This document shows, one piece after another, positions 23,969 through 32,700 of a stretch of DNA of 32,863 nucleotides (the stretch's first letter is position 1; the number at the start of each line of letters is the position of its first letter). This stretch comes from Pseudomonadota bacterium (GTDB lineage Bacteria > Pseudomonadota > Alphaproteobacteria > Sphingomonadales > Sphingomonadaceae). The notes under the pieces are model-generated. The model saw nothing but the letters and a program-made list of their open reading frames with translations, did not search any database and was not told the origin of the DNA. The position numbers were made by a program, and so were the translations under genes. Location: the NCBI GenBank assembly GCA_023394965.1, contig JAEWZX010000043.1, forward strand, positions 1 through 32,863, written 5' to 3'.

Positions 23969-23997
23969 CCGTCCGCAGGGATAAAGCCTGCGGACGG
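23969..23997. terminator. Hairpin between convergent pccA and POT transporter genes
   Basis: CCGTCCGCAGG pairs perfectly with CCTGCGGACGG (11 bp) around loop GATAAAG. It lies 21 bp after pccA stop and 7 bp after the stop of the minus-strand transporter gene, a typical place for a two-way terminator. No T-run is present on either side, so Rho or another mechanism may help. Confidence 0.65.
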
Positions 23998-24004
23998 AGT
24001 GCCA

Positions 24005-25420
24005 TCACGACAGAACTGCGTCCTCTGGCTGCGCTTCACGCATCAGGCGCGGTGCCAGAAACAGCTTGAACAGCAGGAAGATAGTGCCTGCCGCTGCCGC
24101 AAAGCCCATATGCATCAGCCAGAACTGCGTAACCGGCATGGTTTCGAACCAGCCACCTACATAGCCCAGCAGTGAGTTACCTGCGAAAAAGGACAGATAA
24201 TAAAGTCCGATAACCGTGGCGTTGATCTGTTTCGGTGCGAGACGCGCAAACAGCGCGAGGCTGACCGGCAACATATGGGCAAAGCCGATCGAGTTTACGA
24301 TATGGAACATGACCGGCCAGAAAAGACCGATCTTCTCGCCGGGAGGCGTGGTGGCAGCGGCCAGATAAAGGCAGGCCATACCGCCGATGGAGAAGAGTGA
24401 GCCGATGATGATCTTGGTCAGTTCGTCCGGCTCCTTCCACTTCGTTTTCCACCAGCGATAGAAGCCGGCGACGATGGCAAGGAAGCTCACCGAAACGATC
24501 GCGTCCAGCGACACCAGCCAACTGGTTGGAAGCTTTTCATCCCCCCAGTAAAGCGCGAACTGCTGGTCGCCCCACACAAGATATGCATTGAAGATCTGGT
24601 TATTGGGCACGATGGCGATGGCGAGGACGGGGATGAGCAGCAGAAGAGTGGTGGTCGCCAGCCAGTCCTGCCGCGTCATCGGTTCCCGCAATGTTTTCTC
24701 GGCTCTGATTGCGGCTTGGCCGGGAACGTCGAAATGCTCCTTGGGCAGGTATTTTTGCCCAGCAAGGTAAATAGCGAGACCGATCAGCATCCCGATGCCC
24801 GCAGCGCCGAATCCCCAGTGCCAACCCACCTTTTCGCCAAGTGTGCCGACGATGAAGGGCGAAGCAATCACACCCGCATTGATGCCGAGGAAGAATAGCT
24901 GGAAAGCGTCGGCGCGGCGCAGATCGTCGGGTTTGTACAGACTGCCGACCTGGCTCGCGATATTTCCCTTGAAAAGACCGGATCCGATAATGAGGCACAA
25001 CAGCGCCAACAGGAAGGTGACGTTGAAGGCCATGAGGAAATGGCCAAGCGCCATGACGATTGCACCAAGCAAAACGGTGCGGCGCTTGCCCAACAGGCGA
25101 TCGGCAACCCACCCACCAAGAATTGGGGTGAGGTAGACGCTTGCCGCATAAGTGCCAAAGATCGCGCTGGCGAAGGCCTGGCCATCGATCCCCCCATAGA
25201 GCGAGCGCAGCTGTTCTATACCCGCGACGCTGCCAATTTCTTCCGGCTTGAGCAGGAAATTGACCATATACAGGACAAGCAGGGTCTGCATGCCGTAATA
25301 GGAAAAACGCTCCCACGCTTCGGTAAATGCGAGATAGCCAAGGCCTTTGGGATGGCCAAGAAAGCTCCGGTCTTCAGGATCGTAAAGCTGGAGTTCAGGG
25401 GTCGCTTCGGCGACAGTCAT
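24005..25420 (-). CDS. POT/PTR-family peptide transporter
   Basis: Proton-coupled di/tripeptide symporter of the major facilitator superfamily, about 471 residues with some 14 hydrophobic segments. Family signs: FTEAWERFSYYGMQTLLVLYMVNFL (helix 1 with the ExxERFxYY proton motif), LGGWVADRLLGKRR after helix 2, GSGLFKGNIASQVG, and the PTR2 signature FFLGINAGVIASP. ATG 25420 is preceded by GGAGAG about 9 nt upstream; extra upstream codons are not needed. Monocistronic and convergent with pccA. Confidence 0.92.
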   Translation of the reverse strand: MTVAEATPELQLYDPEDRSFLGHPKGLGYLAFTEAWERFSYYGMQTLLVLYMVNFLLKPEEIGSVAGIEQLRSLYGGIDGQAFASAIFGTYAASVYLTPILGGWVADRLLGKRRTVLLGAIVMALGHFLMAFNVTFLLALLCLIIGSGLFKGNIASQVGSLYKPDDLRRADAFQLFFLGINAGVIASPFIVGTLGEKVGWHWGFGAAGIGMLIGLAIYLAGQKYLPKEHFDVPGQAAIRAEKTLREPMTRQDWLATTTLLLLIPVLAIAIVPNNQIFNAYLVWGDQQFALYWGDEKLPTSWLVSLDAIVSVSFLAIVAGFYRWWKTKWKEPDELTKIIIGSLFSIGGMACLYLAAATTPPGEKIGLFWPVMFHIVNSIGFAHMLPVSLALFARLAPKQINATVIGLYYLSFFAGNSLLGYVGGWFETMPVTQFWLMHMGFAAAAGTIFLLFKLFLAPRLMREAQPEDAVLS

Positions 25421-25540
25421 ACGTGCATTCTCTCCTGTACGGGGCAGGATGGAATAACGGCGCGCCGCAACACTGTCGCGCAGTTTTAGAAGTCGTTCGT
25501 GGAAAAATGCTACCCAAGGCTGGATCGGCGGCAATCCGCG

Positions 25541-26650
25541 TCAATGGGCCTGCAACTGCTCATCGAGAAAGGCGGCAACGTCTTCCAGCTGTACTTCGCG
25601 ATCAAGAAATGCGGCACCGATACCGCGGAGGAGTACGAAGGGCAGGGTGCCCGCATCCATCTTCTTGTCATGGAGCATATGCGCTGCGAGCTCGGCACCG
25701 GTGCAGGTGAGATGGAGCGCGGAAATCTCTGCAGGCAGGCCAGCAGCATCGACTGCCCGGGTGACACGTTCCGCTTCATCGCTGCGCATCAGGCTGCGGC
25801 GCGCGGAATACCGCGCTGCCAGCACCGTACCCAAAGCCACGGCTTCGCCATGGAGCAGTGTGTTCGAAAAGCCGGTTTGTGCTTCAAGGGCGTGACCGAA
25901 CGTGTGCCCCAGGTTGAGCAACGCCCGTGCGCCGCTCGTCTCGCGTTCGTCTTCGGCAACGATGCGCGCCTTGGCAGTCACGCTTCGCGCAACGGCGTCT
26001 TCCAGCGCCCGGGGTTGCAAGGCCAGAACGGAAGATGCGTGTTCCTCCAGCCAGTCGAAAAAGCCGCGGTCACCCAGCACACCGTATTTCAATACTTCGG
26101 CGTAGCCTGCGCGCATCTCGCGCGACGGCAGGGTAGAGAGAGTGTCCAGATCTGCCAGCACCAGCGAGGGCTGGTGGAAAGCACCAATCAGGTTCTTGCC
26201 CGCAGGGGTATTTATCGCCGTCTTGCCGCCCACAGAACTGTCGACCTGCGACAGCAGAGTGGTGGGAAGCTGCACAAAGCCGCAGCCGCGCTTGAGAATC
26301 GCGCAGGCAAAACCGGTGAGATCCCCGACCACCCCACCGCCAAGCGCGAAGACATGGTCGCCCCGCTCCACATTATTCGTCAGCAGCCAGTCTGTGAGAT
26401 GGGCAAGGCTTTCCCAGCTTTTCGAGCCTTCTCCGGGGGCAACGTCGTACCAGCGCGGTTCAATGCCGGTCGATTCGAGCGCCTGAGACACTGTTTCGCC
26501 CCAGCTTTGGCGGGCATTGGCATCAGCAACGACGCAGACATGATCCTTGCGCAAAAAAGGTTTCGCCAGCGCTGCGAGATTGCGGAGCAGTCCTGCGCCA
26601 ACGCGCACCTCGTATTCGCGACCGGCCAGTTCGACGGGAATTATAGCCAT
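25541..26650 (-). CDS. aroB: 3-dehydroquinate synthase
   Basis: Second step of the shikimate pathway: DAHP to 3-dehydroquinate, using NAD+ and a divalent metal. The 369-residue protein contains the NAD-binding ALGGGVVGDLTGFACAILKRG, QLPTTLLSQVDSSVGGKTAINTPAGKNLIGAFHQP and metal ligands such as Glu in the GYAEVLKYG region and His in LNLGHTFGHALE and LHGEAVALG. Its start overlaps the end of aroK by 10 nt, so the two are translationally coupled. The 120-bp gap to the transporter gene holds no obvious element. Confidence 0.96.
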   Translation of the reverse strand: MAIIPVELAGREYEVRVGAGLLRNLAALAKPFLRKDHVCVVADANARQSWGETVSQALESTGIEPRWYDVAPGEGSKSWESLAHLTDWLLTNNVERGDHVFALGGGVVGDLTGFACAILKRGCGFVQLPTTLLSQVDSSVGGKTAINTPAGKNLIGAFHQPSLVLADLDTLSTLPSREMRAGYAEVLKYGVLGDRGFFDWLEEHASSVLALQPRALEDAVARSVTAKARIVAEDERETSGARALLNLGHTFGHALEAQTGFSNTLLHGEAVALGTVLAARYSARRSLMRSDEAERVTRAVDAAGLPAEISALHLTCTGAELAAHMLHDKKMDAGTLPFVLLRGIGAAFLDREVQLEDVAAFLDEQLQAH

Positions 26651-27207
26651 GCGTCGATAGCCTCCAGAATGCGATGCAGTGTTTCGGTGTGCGGTCCGTT
26701 GTCGGTGAGTACACGGATCGGCGCCTCGGCATAAGCGGGGCTACGCTGTTCGCGGAGGCTTGTGAGTATTTCGCGGGGGTTGCCCTTGCGCAAAAGGGGG
26801 CGGTCGTTACGCCGCGACGTGCGTTCCACCAGCGTCTCGACATCGCAATCGAGCCAGACGGCGATCCCTCGTTCAAGGATGAGCGAGCGTGTTTCCGGAT
26901 CGATAAACGCTCCTCCCCCGGTTGCGATCACCCCATGATCTTCCTCCATGAGGCGGGTGATAACGCGGCGTTCACCATCGCGGAAATACGCTTCGCCATG
27001 GCTCTCGAAAATCTCGCTGATGGTCCGGTTGGCAGCGCGCTCGATCTCGTCGTCGACATCGACGAAATCGGTCTCGAGCATGGCCGAGAGCCTGCGGCCG
27101 ACGGTGGATTTGCCCACGCCCATCAGGCCCACCAGCACAACCGGACGGTCTATCCGTCTGGCTATGCCGCCGATCTCGGCTGGAGAGAGTGTGATCGCAT
27201 GGGTCAT
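26641..27207 (-). CDS. aroK: Shikimate kinase
   Basis: Phosphorylates shikimate at the 3-OH with ATP. The 188-residue protein from ATG 27207 has the Walker A loop GLMGVGKST (27-35), DVDDEIERAANRTISEIFESHGEAYFRDGERRV (shikimate site with Asp and Arg), VIATGGGAF, and the lid RNDRPLL. The frame is open much further upstream, but that stretch is antisense to the next gene and is not coding. Divergent from the 44-residue ORF, with 75 bp between starts for both promoters. The order aroK-aroB is widespread in alphaproteobacteria. Confidence 0.95.
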   Translation of the reverse strand: MTHAITLSPAEIGGIARRIDRPVVLVGLMGVGKSTVGRRLSAMLETDFVDVDDEIERAANRTISEIFESHGEAYFRDGERRVITRLMEEDHGVIATGGGAFIDPETRSLILERGIAVWLDCDVETLVERTSRRNDRPLLRKGNPREILTSLREQRSPAYAEAPIRVLTDNGPHTETLHRILEAIDAWL

Positions 27208-27282
27208 TGCCGCCGTGCCTAGAACTGGGCTAGGGCGCGGGCAAGGTATCAGCACTTGGAGCGGGACGCGAAAAACTTGGCG

Positions 27283-27417
27283 ATGAGCGGCAGAAAGGTT
27301 GGCGGCGTATTGGCGGTGCTTTTCGTGGTGTTGTTGGTCGCAGCACTCATCGACGGCGGCGAAGAACCACTGCGGCCTATAGAACAGGCAATCGATGTGC
27401 CGGAGACTGCACGATGA
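27283..27417 (+). CDS. 44-residue single-helix membrane peptide
   Basis: Small ORF starting at ATG 27283: MSGRKVGGVLAVLFVVLLVA, then ALIDGGEEPLRPIEQAIDVP, then ETAR. A basic start, one hydrophobic segment (about 7-22) and an acidic tail suggest an inner-membrane peptide with the tail outside. Its stop overlaps the next ATG by 4 nt (ATGA), so it is translationally coupled to the 613-residue protein. No clear Shine-Dalgarno (only AAAAACTTGGCG upstream). The tight coupling and clean topology favour a real gene; the family is not recognised. Confidence 0.6.
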   Translation: MSGRKVGGVLAVLFVVLLVAALIDGGEEPLRPIEQAIDVPETAR

Positions 27418-29255
27418 AATCCGCATGGCTGGTAGGTGGCGCGGCACTCGCGCTGACCTCTGCAGTGGTTTGGGCGCAGGAAGCGCCTGTCGATCTTCTG
27501 CCGCCAGGCTTTGACGATCCTGCACCGACGCCGACGCCGGCACCGCAGCCAAACCGTTCGCCTGCGCCGAGCCAGTCCGGTGCGCCGCGGCCCACTGTAA
27601 CGCAATCCGGTGAGATCGTGCAGCCCCTGCCAACGCAATCTGCCCCCACCACAGCGCAGATAGATGTTTCCAACCTGCCTTCCCTCGAAGAGCTCGAAGG
27701 CATGTCGACCGATGAACTGGATGAGTTCCTTGGCCTGAAACCCAAATTCGACATTCCGCCTGCTGCGCGCCGTTCGATGGAGCGGGTCGGCGTGCTCAAT
27801 GCAGGAGAAGGCGGGCTGCCGTCTGGCTCTCTTGCAAAACAGTCTCCGGCACTGGTTCGCTCAGTACTCGCCGGAACCACGCGACCGATGGTTTCTCGGT
27901 GGGGCCATATTCTGTTGCGCCGCGCCCTTGCCAGTAGGCTTGCGGCACCCGACGGTATGGATCCGGTAGAATTCGCCACCTTGCGCGCTCAGGTGCTCAA
28001 TTCGATGGGCGAATATGTGGTCGCCCGCGCACTGGTGCAGGATATCGACACCGGCAATTACTCGCCAGCGCTGACCAACGCTGCGGTTCAGGCCTATATC
28101 GGCAGTTCCGATGTCGTGGGTGCCTGTCCGGCGGTTCGGTTGGTTCAGACCAGGCGCGATGATACCGAATGGCAGATGCTCGCCGGGATCTGTAATGCCT
28201 ATGCTGGCGAAACGACGCGGGCACAGAACGATCTGCGCCGCCTGCTCAATCGTACTCAGGATGATCGCATCGACGTGCTTTTCGCACAGCGGTTCGCCGG
28301 TGCGGCGGGACGTGGCCGCCGCGCAGTGACCATCGAATGGGATGGTACGAATGCGCTGACGCCGTGGCGCTTCGTCATGGCGAATGCGCTGGGCGAACCG
28401 ATTCCCGAAAACCTGCTGGACAAGGCCGGACCTGAACTGCTCAGCATTGCAGCGATCACTCCGGCATTGACCCCGGCACAGCGCGCGGCGGGTGCCGATG
28501 TGGCGGGTGCCAGTGGGATCCTGTCCTCTGCCGCCATGGTGGACCTTTATAGCCAGCTGTTCGCGCAGGAAGGTTCTGATGGTGCCCCCGCGCAGACCGC
28601 TTCGCGACTGCGGGAAGCCTATGTTGGCTCCGACCCGGTTCAACGCGTCAACGCACTTCGCGATATCTGGGCTGGTGGTAGCGACTATTCCTATGGCCGC
28701 ATGGTGCTGACCGCTTACGCAGCAGCCCGCATCCCCGCCAACGGCGATTTCGCTAACGATGCGGCGTCGCTTATCGGATCGATGCTGGCTGCAGGGCTTG
28801 ATCGCGATGCCATGCTCTGGGCTGGGGAGGTCGACGCCGGGAGCGAGGCGTGGGCGCTTCTTGCGCTTGCGGCACCCGATGGGGCAAATAGCGTGAGCAG
28901 CGGAGATATCGATCGTTTCCTGGACGGGGACAGTTCGTCCAAGCAGCGCAAATCGCAAATGCTGGTGGCCGGCCTGGCCGGGCTTGGCAGGGTCGGCGAC
29001 GGGGCGATGGATCAATATGGCGGTCGTCTTGGCGTCAACATGTCTGCCCAGACACGCTGGACGCGCCTGATCGATCAGGCTGCAGAGGTCGAAAATCGCG
29101 CTCTTGTCGCGATGCTGGCCGGGCTGGGTATGCAAGGTGAAAGCTGGGACCGGATGACGGCCCGGCATCTCTACCACATAGTCTCGGCATTGCGCCGCGT
29201 CGGTCTGGAGGCGGAAGCCCGCATGATCGCTGCGGAGGCGGTCGCGCGCGCCTGA
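27414..29255 (+). CDS. Periplasmic helical-repeat protein, function unknown
   Basis: 613 residues. A signal peptide (MKSAWLVGGAALALTSAVVWAQ) is followed by a Pro/Thr/Gln-rich linker (about 24-80), an acidic SLEELEGMSTDELDEFLGL helix, and then a long Ala/Leu-rich alpha-helical region (150-613) that looks like an alpha-solenoid with TPR-like helices (LLRRALASRL, QMLAGICNAYAGETTRAQNDLRRLL). Two Cys (238 and 260) could form a disulfide. Family unknown to me; similar proteins may be conserved beside xerD in sphingomonads, but I cannot verify this. xerD follows after 1 nt. Export and scaffold-like roles are inferred. Confidence 0.8.
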   Translation: MKSAWLVGGAALALTSAVVWAQEAPVDLLPPGFDDPAPTPTPAPQPNRSPAPSQSGAPRPTVTQSGEIVQPLPTQSAPTTAQIDVSNLPSLEELEGMSTDELDEFLGLKPKFDIPPAARRSMERVGVLNAGEGGLPSGSLAKQSPALVRSVLAGTTRPMVSRWGHILLRRALASRLAAPDGMDPVEFATLRAQVLNSMGEYVVARALVQDIDTGNYSPALTNAAVQAYIGSSDVVGACPAVRLVQTRRDDTEWQMLAGICNAYAGETTRAQNDLRRLLNRTQDDRIDVLFAQRFAGAAGRGRRAVTIEWDGTNALTPWRFVMANALGEPIPENLLDKAGPELLSIAAITPALTPAQRAAGADVAGASGILSSAAMVDLYSQLFAQEGSDGAPAQTASRLREAYVGSDPVQRVNALRDIWAGGSDYSYGRMVLTAYAAARIPANGDFANDAASLIGSMLAAGLDRDAMLWAGEVDAGSEAWALLALAAPDGANSVSSGDIDRFLDGDSSSKQRKSQMLVAGLAGLGRVGDGAMDQYGGRLGVNMSAQTRWTRLIDQAAEVENRALVAMLAGLGMQGESWDRMTARHLYHIVSALRRVGLEAEARMIAAEAVARA

Positions 29256-29256
29256 T

Positions 29257-30135
29257 GTGAGCGCAATCGCTGATTTCCTGGCCATGCTTGCTGCCGAACG
29301 GGGGGCAGCGCGGAACACGATCCTCGCCTACGGTCGCGATCTGGAGCAGGCGGAAGAACTCATCGGTACGGGTCTCGAACACGCAAGTGCCGCTCAACTC
29401 GCCAAACTTGCAACGGGCTGGTCTGCGCTTGCCCCATCGACATTGGCGCGCAAGGTTTCCGCCCTGCGCCAGTTCTTCGGGTTTCTGGTCGACGAAGGAT
29501 TGCGTGAAGACGATCCGACCAATGCTCTGCCGCGCCCCGCGACGCGGCGACCTTTACCCAAGATCCTCTCCCACGATGAAGTCGAGGCTTTGTTCGCCAC
29601 TGCGGAAGACGATGCCCGGGGTGACAAGCCTGCCGCAGTTCGACTCCTGACCTTGCTGGAAATGCTATATGGTTCCGGGTTGCGCGCCACCGAACTGGTT
29701 TCGCTGCCCGTTTCCGCCGTTCCCCGGGATGCCCCCTTCCTGACGGTGATCGGCAAAGGGGGGCAGGCGCGCATGGTGCCTGTCAGCCAGAGGGCGGACA
29801 AGGCACTGAAGCGCTGGCTTGCGCTGCGCGATAGCGATTCCCGCTGGCTGTTCCCTTCGCGTACCGGCCATTTGTCGCGTGTGCGGCTGTTCCAGATGCT
29901 GAAAGAACTGGCAGCAAAGGCCGATCTACCGCCTGAAAAGCTCAGTCCGCATGTGCTGCGCCACGCATTTGCCACACATCTGTTGGAGGGTGGGGCGGAC
30001 CTCCGTGCGCTGCAGACATTGCTTGGCCATGCCGACATTTCCACCACGCAGATATACACTCATGTCGATGCGGCGCGGCTGGTGCGGCTGGTTAACGAAC
30101 GGCACCCGCTTGCGCGAAGGCGCTCTTCGGACTAG
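29257..30135 (+). CDS. xerD: Tyrosine recombinase XerD
   Basis: Resolves chromosome dimers at dif with XerC under FtsK control. The 292-residue protein has the SAM-like core-binding N-domain (1-90) and a complete catalytic set: Arg143 (GSGLRATEL), Lys167 (IGKGGQAR), His232 and Arg235 (HVLRHAFATHLLEGGADLR), His258 (LLGHADISTTQIYTHV) and Tyr267. Start is GTG 29257; the ATG at 29255 meets a stop at once. The C-terminus (THVDAARLVRLVNERHPLA) resembles XerD more than XerC, but the assignment between the two is not certain. It lies between the 613-residue gene and accA, 9 nt upstream of accA. Confidence 0.88.
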   Translation: MSAIADFLAMLAAERGAARNTILAYGRDLEQAEELIGTGLEHASAAQLAKLATGWSALAPSTLARKVSALRQFFGFLVDEGLREDDPTNALPRPATRRPLPKILSHDEVEALFATAEDDARGDKPAAVRLLTLLEMLYGSGLRATELVSLPVSAVPRDAPFLTVIGKGGQARMVPVSQRADKALKRWLALRDSDSRWLFPSRTGHLSRVRLFQMLKELAAKADLPPEKLSPHVLRHAFATHLLEGGADLRALQTLLGHADISTTQIYTHVDAARLVRLVNERHPLARRRSSD

Positions 30136-30144
30136 CGCACCGCC

Positions 30145-31089
30145 ATGATTTCCTACCTCGAATTCGAGAAGCCTGTCGCCGAACTGGAACAGCGCATTGC
30201 AGAACTGCGCAATGCAGCAGATGGCGACGATGTCGATATCTCTGGCGAATTGCAGCGGCTGGAGCGCAAAAGCGCAGAGTTGCTGGCAAGCACGTACGAA
30301 TCGCTCAGCCCGTGGCAGAAAACGCAGGTCGCCCGGCACCCATCCCGGCCGCATTTTCGCGATTATGTGAATTATGCGTTCGACGAGTTCGTCCCGCTGG
30401 GGGGCGATCGCACCTATGGGGACGATGAAGCCATTCTTGGCGGCTTTGCCAAGCTGAACGGGCGCAAGGTCGTTCTGATCGGTCACGAAAAGGGCAACGA
30501 TACGGCCAGCCGTATCCGGCACAATTTCGGCATGGGCAAACCGGAAGGCTACCGTAAGGCGATCCGTCTGATGGAATTGGCCGGGCGGTTCGGCCTGCCG
30601 GTGGTAACGCTGGTTGACACCTCAGGCGCCTTTCCGGGCGTCGAAGCCGAAGAACGTGGGCAGGCCGAAGCCATTGCCCGTTCGACAGAGGCCTGTCTTG
30701 CCCTGCCGGTGCCGATGGTGGCGGCTATTGTGGGCGAAGGCGGTTCTGGCGGCGCTGTTGCGCTGGCCAGCGCGGAACGTGTCCTGATGATGGAACACGC
30801 GGTCTATTCGGTGATCTCGCCAGAAGGATGCGCGTCGATTTTGTGGCGCACCGCGGAAAAGGCGCCCGATGCGGCTGAAGCGATGAAAGTGACGGCGCAG
30901 GATCTGCAAGGTCTCGGCGTGATCGATCGCATCGTACCAGAACCTGTCGGCGGTGCTCACCGTGATTCCAAACAGGCTGCAACGGCGCTTGGCACCGCCA
31001 TCGCGGAAGAACTCGATATGCTCGGCGGCCATGCTCCGCAGGAGCTGAAGCGTCTTCGCGAAGAGCGTTTTCTGGCGATGGCGGGCTAA
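30145..31089 (+). CDS. accA: Acetyl-CoA carboxylase carboxyltransferase subunit alpha
   Basis: Makes malonyl-CoA with AccD using carboxybiotin on AccB; first step of fatty-acid synthesis. The 314-residue protein starts MISYLEFEKPVAELEQRIAELR (helical N-terminus), then VARHPSRPHFRDYV, GHEKGNDTASRIRHNFGMGKPEGYRKAIRLMELAGRFGLPV, TLVDTSGAFPGVEAEERGQAEAIARS, and GEGGSGGAVALASAERVLMMEHAVYSVISPEGCASILWR, all hallmarks. The ribosome site is weak, and translation may couple to xerD 9 nt upstream. A terminator follows. Confidence 0.96.
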   Translation: MISYLEFEKPVAELEQRIAELRNAADGDDVDISGELQRLERKSAELLASTYESLSPWQKTQVARHPSRPHFRDYVNYAFDEFVPLGGDRTYGDDEAILGGFAKLNGRKVVLIGHEKGNDTASRIRHNFGMGKPEGYRKAIRLMELAGRFGLPVVTLVDTSGAFPGVEAEERGQAEAIARSTEACLALPVPMVAAIVGEGGSGGAVALASAERVLMMEHAVYSVISPEGCASILWRTAEKAPDAAEAMKVTAQDLQGLGVIDRIVPEPVGGAHRDSKQAATALGTAIAEELDMLGGHAPQELKRLREERFLAMAG

Positions 31090-31104
31090 GACGAAGCGTT
31101 GAAA

Positions 31105-31124
31105 AGCGGGAACTAATTCCCGCT
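31105..31124 (+). terminator. Intrinsic terminator after accA
   Basis: AGCGGGAA pairs with TTCCCGCT (8 bp, loop CTAA) 15 bp after the accA stop, followed by CGTTTCGGTT, a partly T-rich tail. Position and shape fit the end of the 27283-31089 transcript. Confidence 0.7.
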
Positions 31125-31155
31125 CGTTTCGGTTCTCCCTTCCGTAACTGAACAT

Positions 31156-31195
31156 AGGCACGCGCGGGTCGGATGAAGCCGACCCGCGCGTGCCT
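31156..31195. promoter_or_regulatory. 17-bp perfect hairpin before the M48 gene
   Basis: AGGCACGCGCGGGTCGG pairs perfectly with CCGACCCGCGCGTGCCT across a 6-nt loop (ATGAAG). It ends only about 7 nt before the GGGGAG ribosome site of the M48 protease gene. If in the 5' UTR it would be very stable and could affect translation or mRNA decay; if upstream of the start of transcription it may be a terminator for readthrough or a protein site. No U-run follows. Confidence 0.55.
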
Positions 31196-31216
31196 GTAAA
31201 TCGGGGAGAATATTTC

Positions 31217-32695
31217 ATGTCGCGCATCAAGTTTACCGCTGCATCCTCAGTTGCCGCCCTTTCGTTTGCCCTGGCCGGCTGCATGGGTGGCGGAGAGATT
31301 CCCAGCGCATCCGCACCGATCACGCAGAGCGAAGCGCAAATGGGCGCGGAAGCCCACCCGCAACTGCTCGCCGAATTCGGCGGCGCGATGAGCGGCAGTC
31401 AGGCACAGTATGTCGAACAGGTCGGCAAGAATATTGCGGTCCAGTCCGGCCTGGGAAATGCCAGGGATTCCTTCACCGTGTCCCTGCTGAACAGCCCGGT
31501 AAACAACGCCTTCGCTATCCCCGGTGGCTACGTCTATACGACGCGGCAGTTGGTGGCCCTGATGAATAATGAAGCCGAACTGGCTGGCGTTCTGGGACAT
31601 GAGGTGGGCCACGTGGCCGCGCGTCACTCGCAGCGTCGTCAGGCCGCAGCCCAGCGCAATACGCTGCTCGGTGCGGCTGGCGCGATCCTTTCGGGCATCC
31701 TGCTTGGCAACAGCGGTATCGGGCAGCAGCTCGGACAGGCGGCACTGCAGGGTTCGCAACTGCTGACGTTGAAGTTCTCCCGCTCGCAGGAACTCGAGGC
31801 TGACGAACTCGGTATCCGCTATCTCAATCAGGCCGGCTACGACCCGCGGGCCATGGCCAGCGTGTTGCAGAGCCTGGCGCTTCAGAACGCTCTCGATGCC
31901 CGCGTGCAGGGGCGCGACAATGCCAACATCCCCGAATGGGCTTCCACCCACCCCGATCCGGCAAGCCGCGTCCAGTCGGCCCTGGCCACCGCTCAGGCTT
32001 CGGGCGCGACGGGCGGGGTAACCAATCGCGACACTTTCCTCACGCGGATCAACGGCATCACTTATGGCGATGATCCTGCACAGGGTGTCGTCGAAGGCCG
32101 CCAGTTCATTCATCCGGAACTGCGGCTGGCATTCACCGCTCCGCAGGGCTTTTATATGGTCAATGGCACCACTGCCGTGAGCATCAATGGCCAGAGCGGG
32201 CAGGCGCAGTTCAGCATGGCGCCCTATAGCGGCAATCTCGACAGCTACGTCACCGGCGTGTTCTCGAAATTGAGCCAGCAGCAGCAAATCCGCCCGCAGG
32301 CTATTCAGAAGACCACCGTCAACGGGTTGCCGGCTGCCTATGGCACCGCCCGGGTGAACTCGGGCAATGGCCAGGTTGATGTGACGGTGTTTGCGTATGA
32401 ATTCGCCAACAATCGGGCGTATCACTTCCTTGCCATCACCCCTGCGGGCCGCGCTTCGACGTTCAATGAAATGTTCGGATCGATGCGCCGGATAGACGCG
32501 CAGGTCGCAGCCAATGTGATCCCGCGCGTGATCGATGTAGTGACCGTCCGCAGCGGCGATACGATCAATTCACTGGCCCAGCGCATGGCCTATAGTGACA
32601 ATCAGGTTGAACGCTTCCGCGTTCTGAATGGTCTGACCTCGAACGAGAGCCTCAGTGCAGGTCAGAAGGTCAAGCTGGTGGTTCGCAAGCGGTGA
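31217..32695 (+). CDS. M48 metalloprotease lipoprotein with C-terminal LysM domain
   Basis: Zinc peptidase of the M48 family (BepA/LoiP-like), involved in relatives in outer-membrane protein quality control. The 492-residue protein has a lipoprotein signal (SFALAGC, Cys22), so it is likely anchored in a membrane facing the periplasm. Zinc site: HEVGH at 128-132 (LGHEVGHVAARHS) and Glu194 in QELEADELGIRYL. After the protease domain comes a region of about 180 residues with ISINGQSGQAQFSMAPYSG, then a LysM-like end (about 440-492: VVTVRSGDTINSLAQRM ... LSAGQKVKLVV) for peptidoglycan binding. ATG 31217 has GGGGAG 9 nt upstream. An insertion sequence begins just after its stop, leaving it intact. 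Confidence 0.93.
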   Translation: MSRIKFTAASSVAALSFALAGCMGGGEIPSASAPITQSEAQMGAEAHPQLLAEFGGAMSGSQAQYVEQVGKNIAVQSGLGNARDSFTVSLLNSPVNNAFAIPGGYVYTTRQLVALMNNEAELAGVLGHEVGHVAARHSQRRQAAAQRNTLLGAAGAILSGILLGNSGIGQQLGQAALQGSQLLTLKFSRSQELEADELGIRYLNQAGYDPRAMASVLQSLALQNALDARVQGRDNANIPEWASTHPDPASRVQSALATAQASGATGGVTNRDTFLTRINGITYGDDPAQGVVEGRQFIHPELRLAFTAPQGFYMVNGTTAVSINGQSGQAQFSMAPYSGNLDSYVTGVFSKLSQQQQIRPQAIQKTTVNGLPAAYGTARVNSGNGQVDVTVFAYEFANNRAYHFLAITPAGRASTFNEMFGSMRRIDAQVAANVIPRVIDVVTVRSGDTINSLAQRMAYSDNQVERFRVLNGLTSNESLSAGQKVKLVVRKR

Positions 32696-32700
32696 GTTTA

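Noticed and set aside
27861..29318. Open frame antisense to the 613-residue protein gene
   Set aside because: No signal, domain or ribosome site; the plus-strand frame has a signal peptide and coupling to neighbours.
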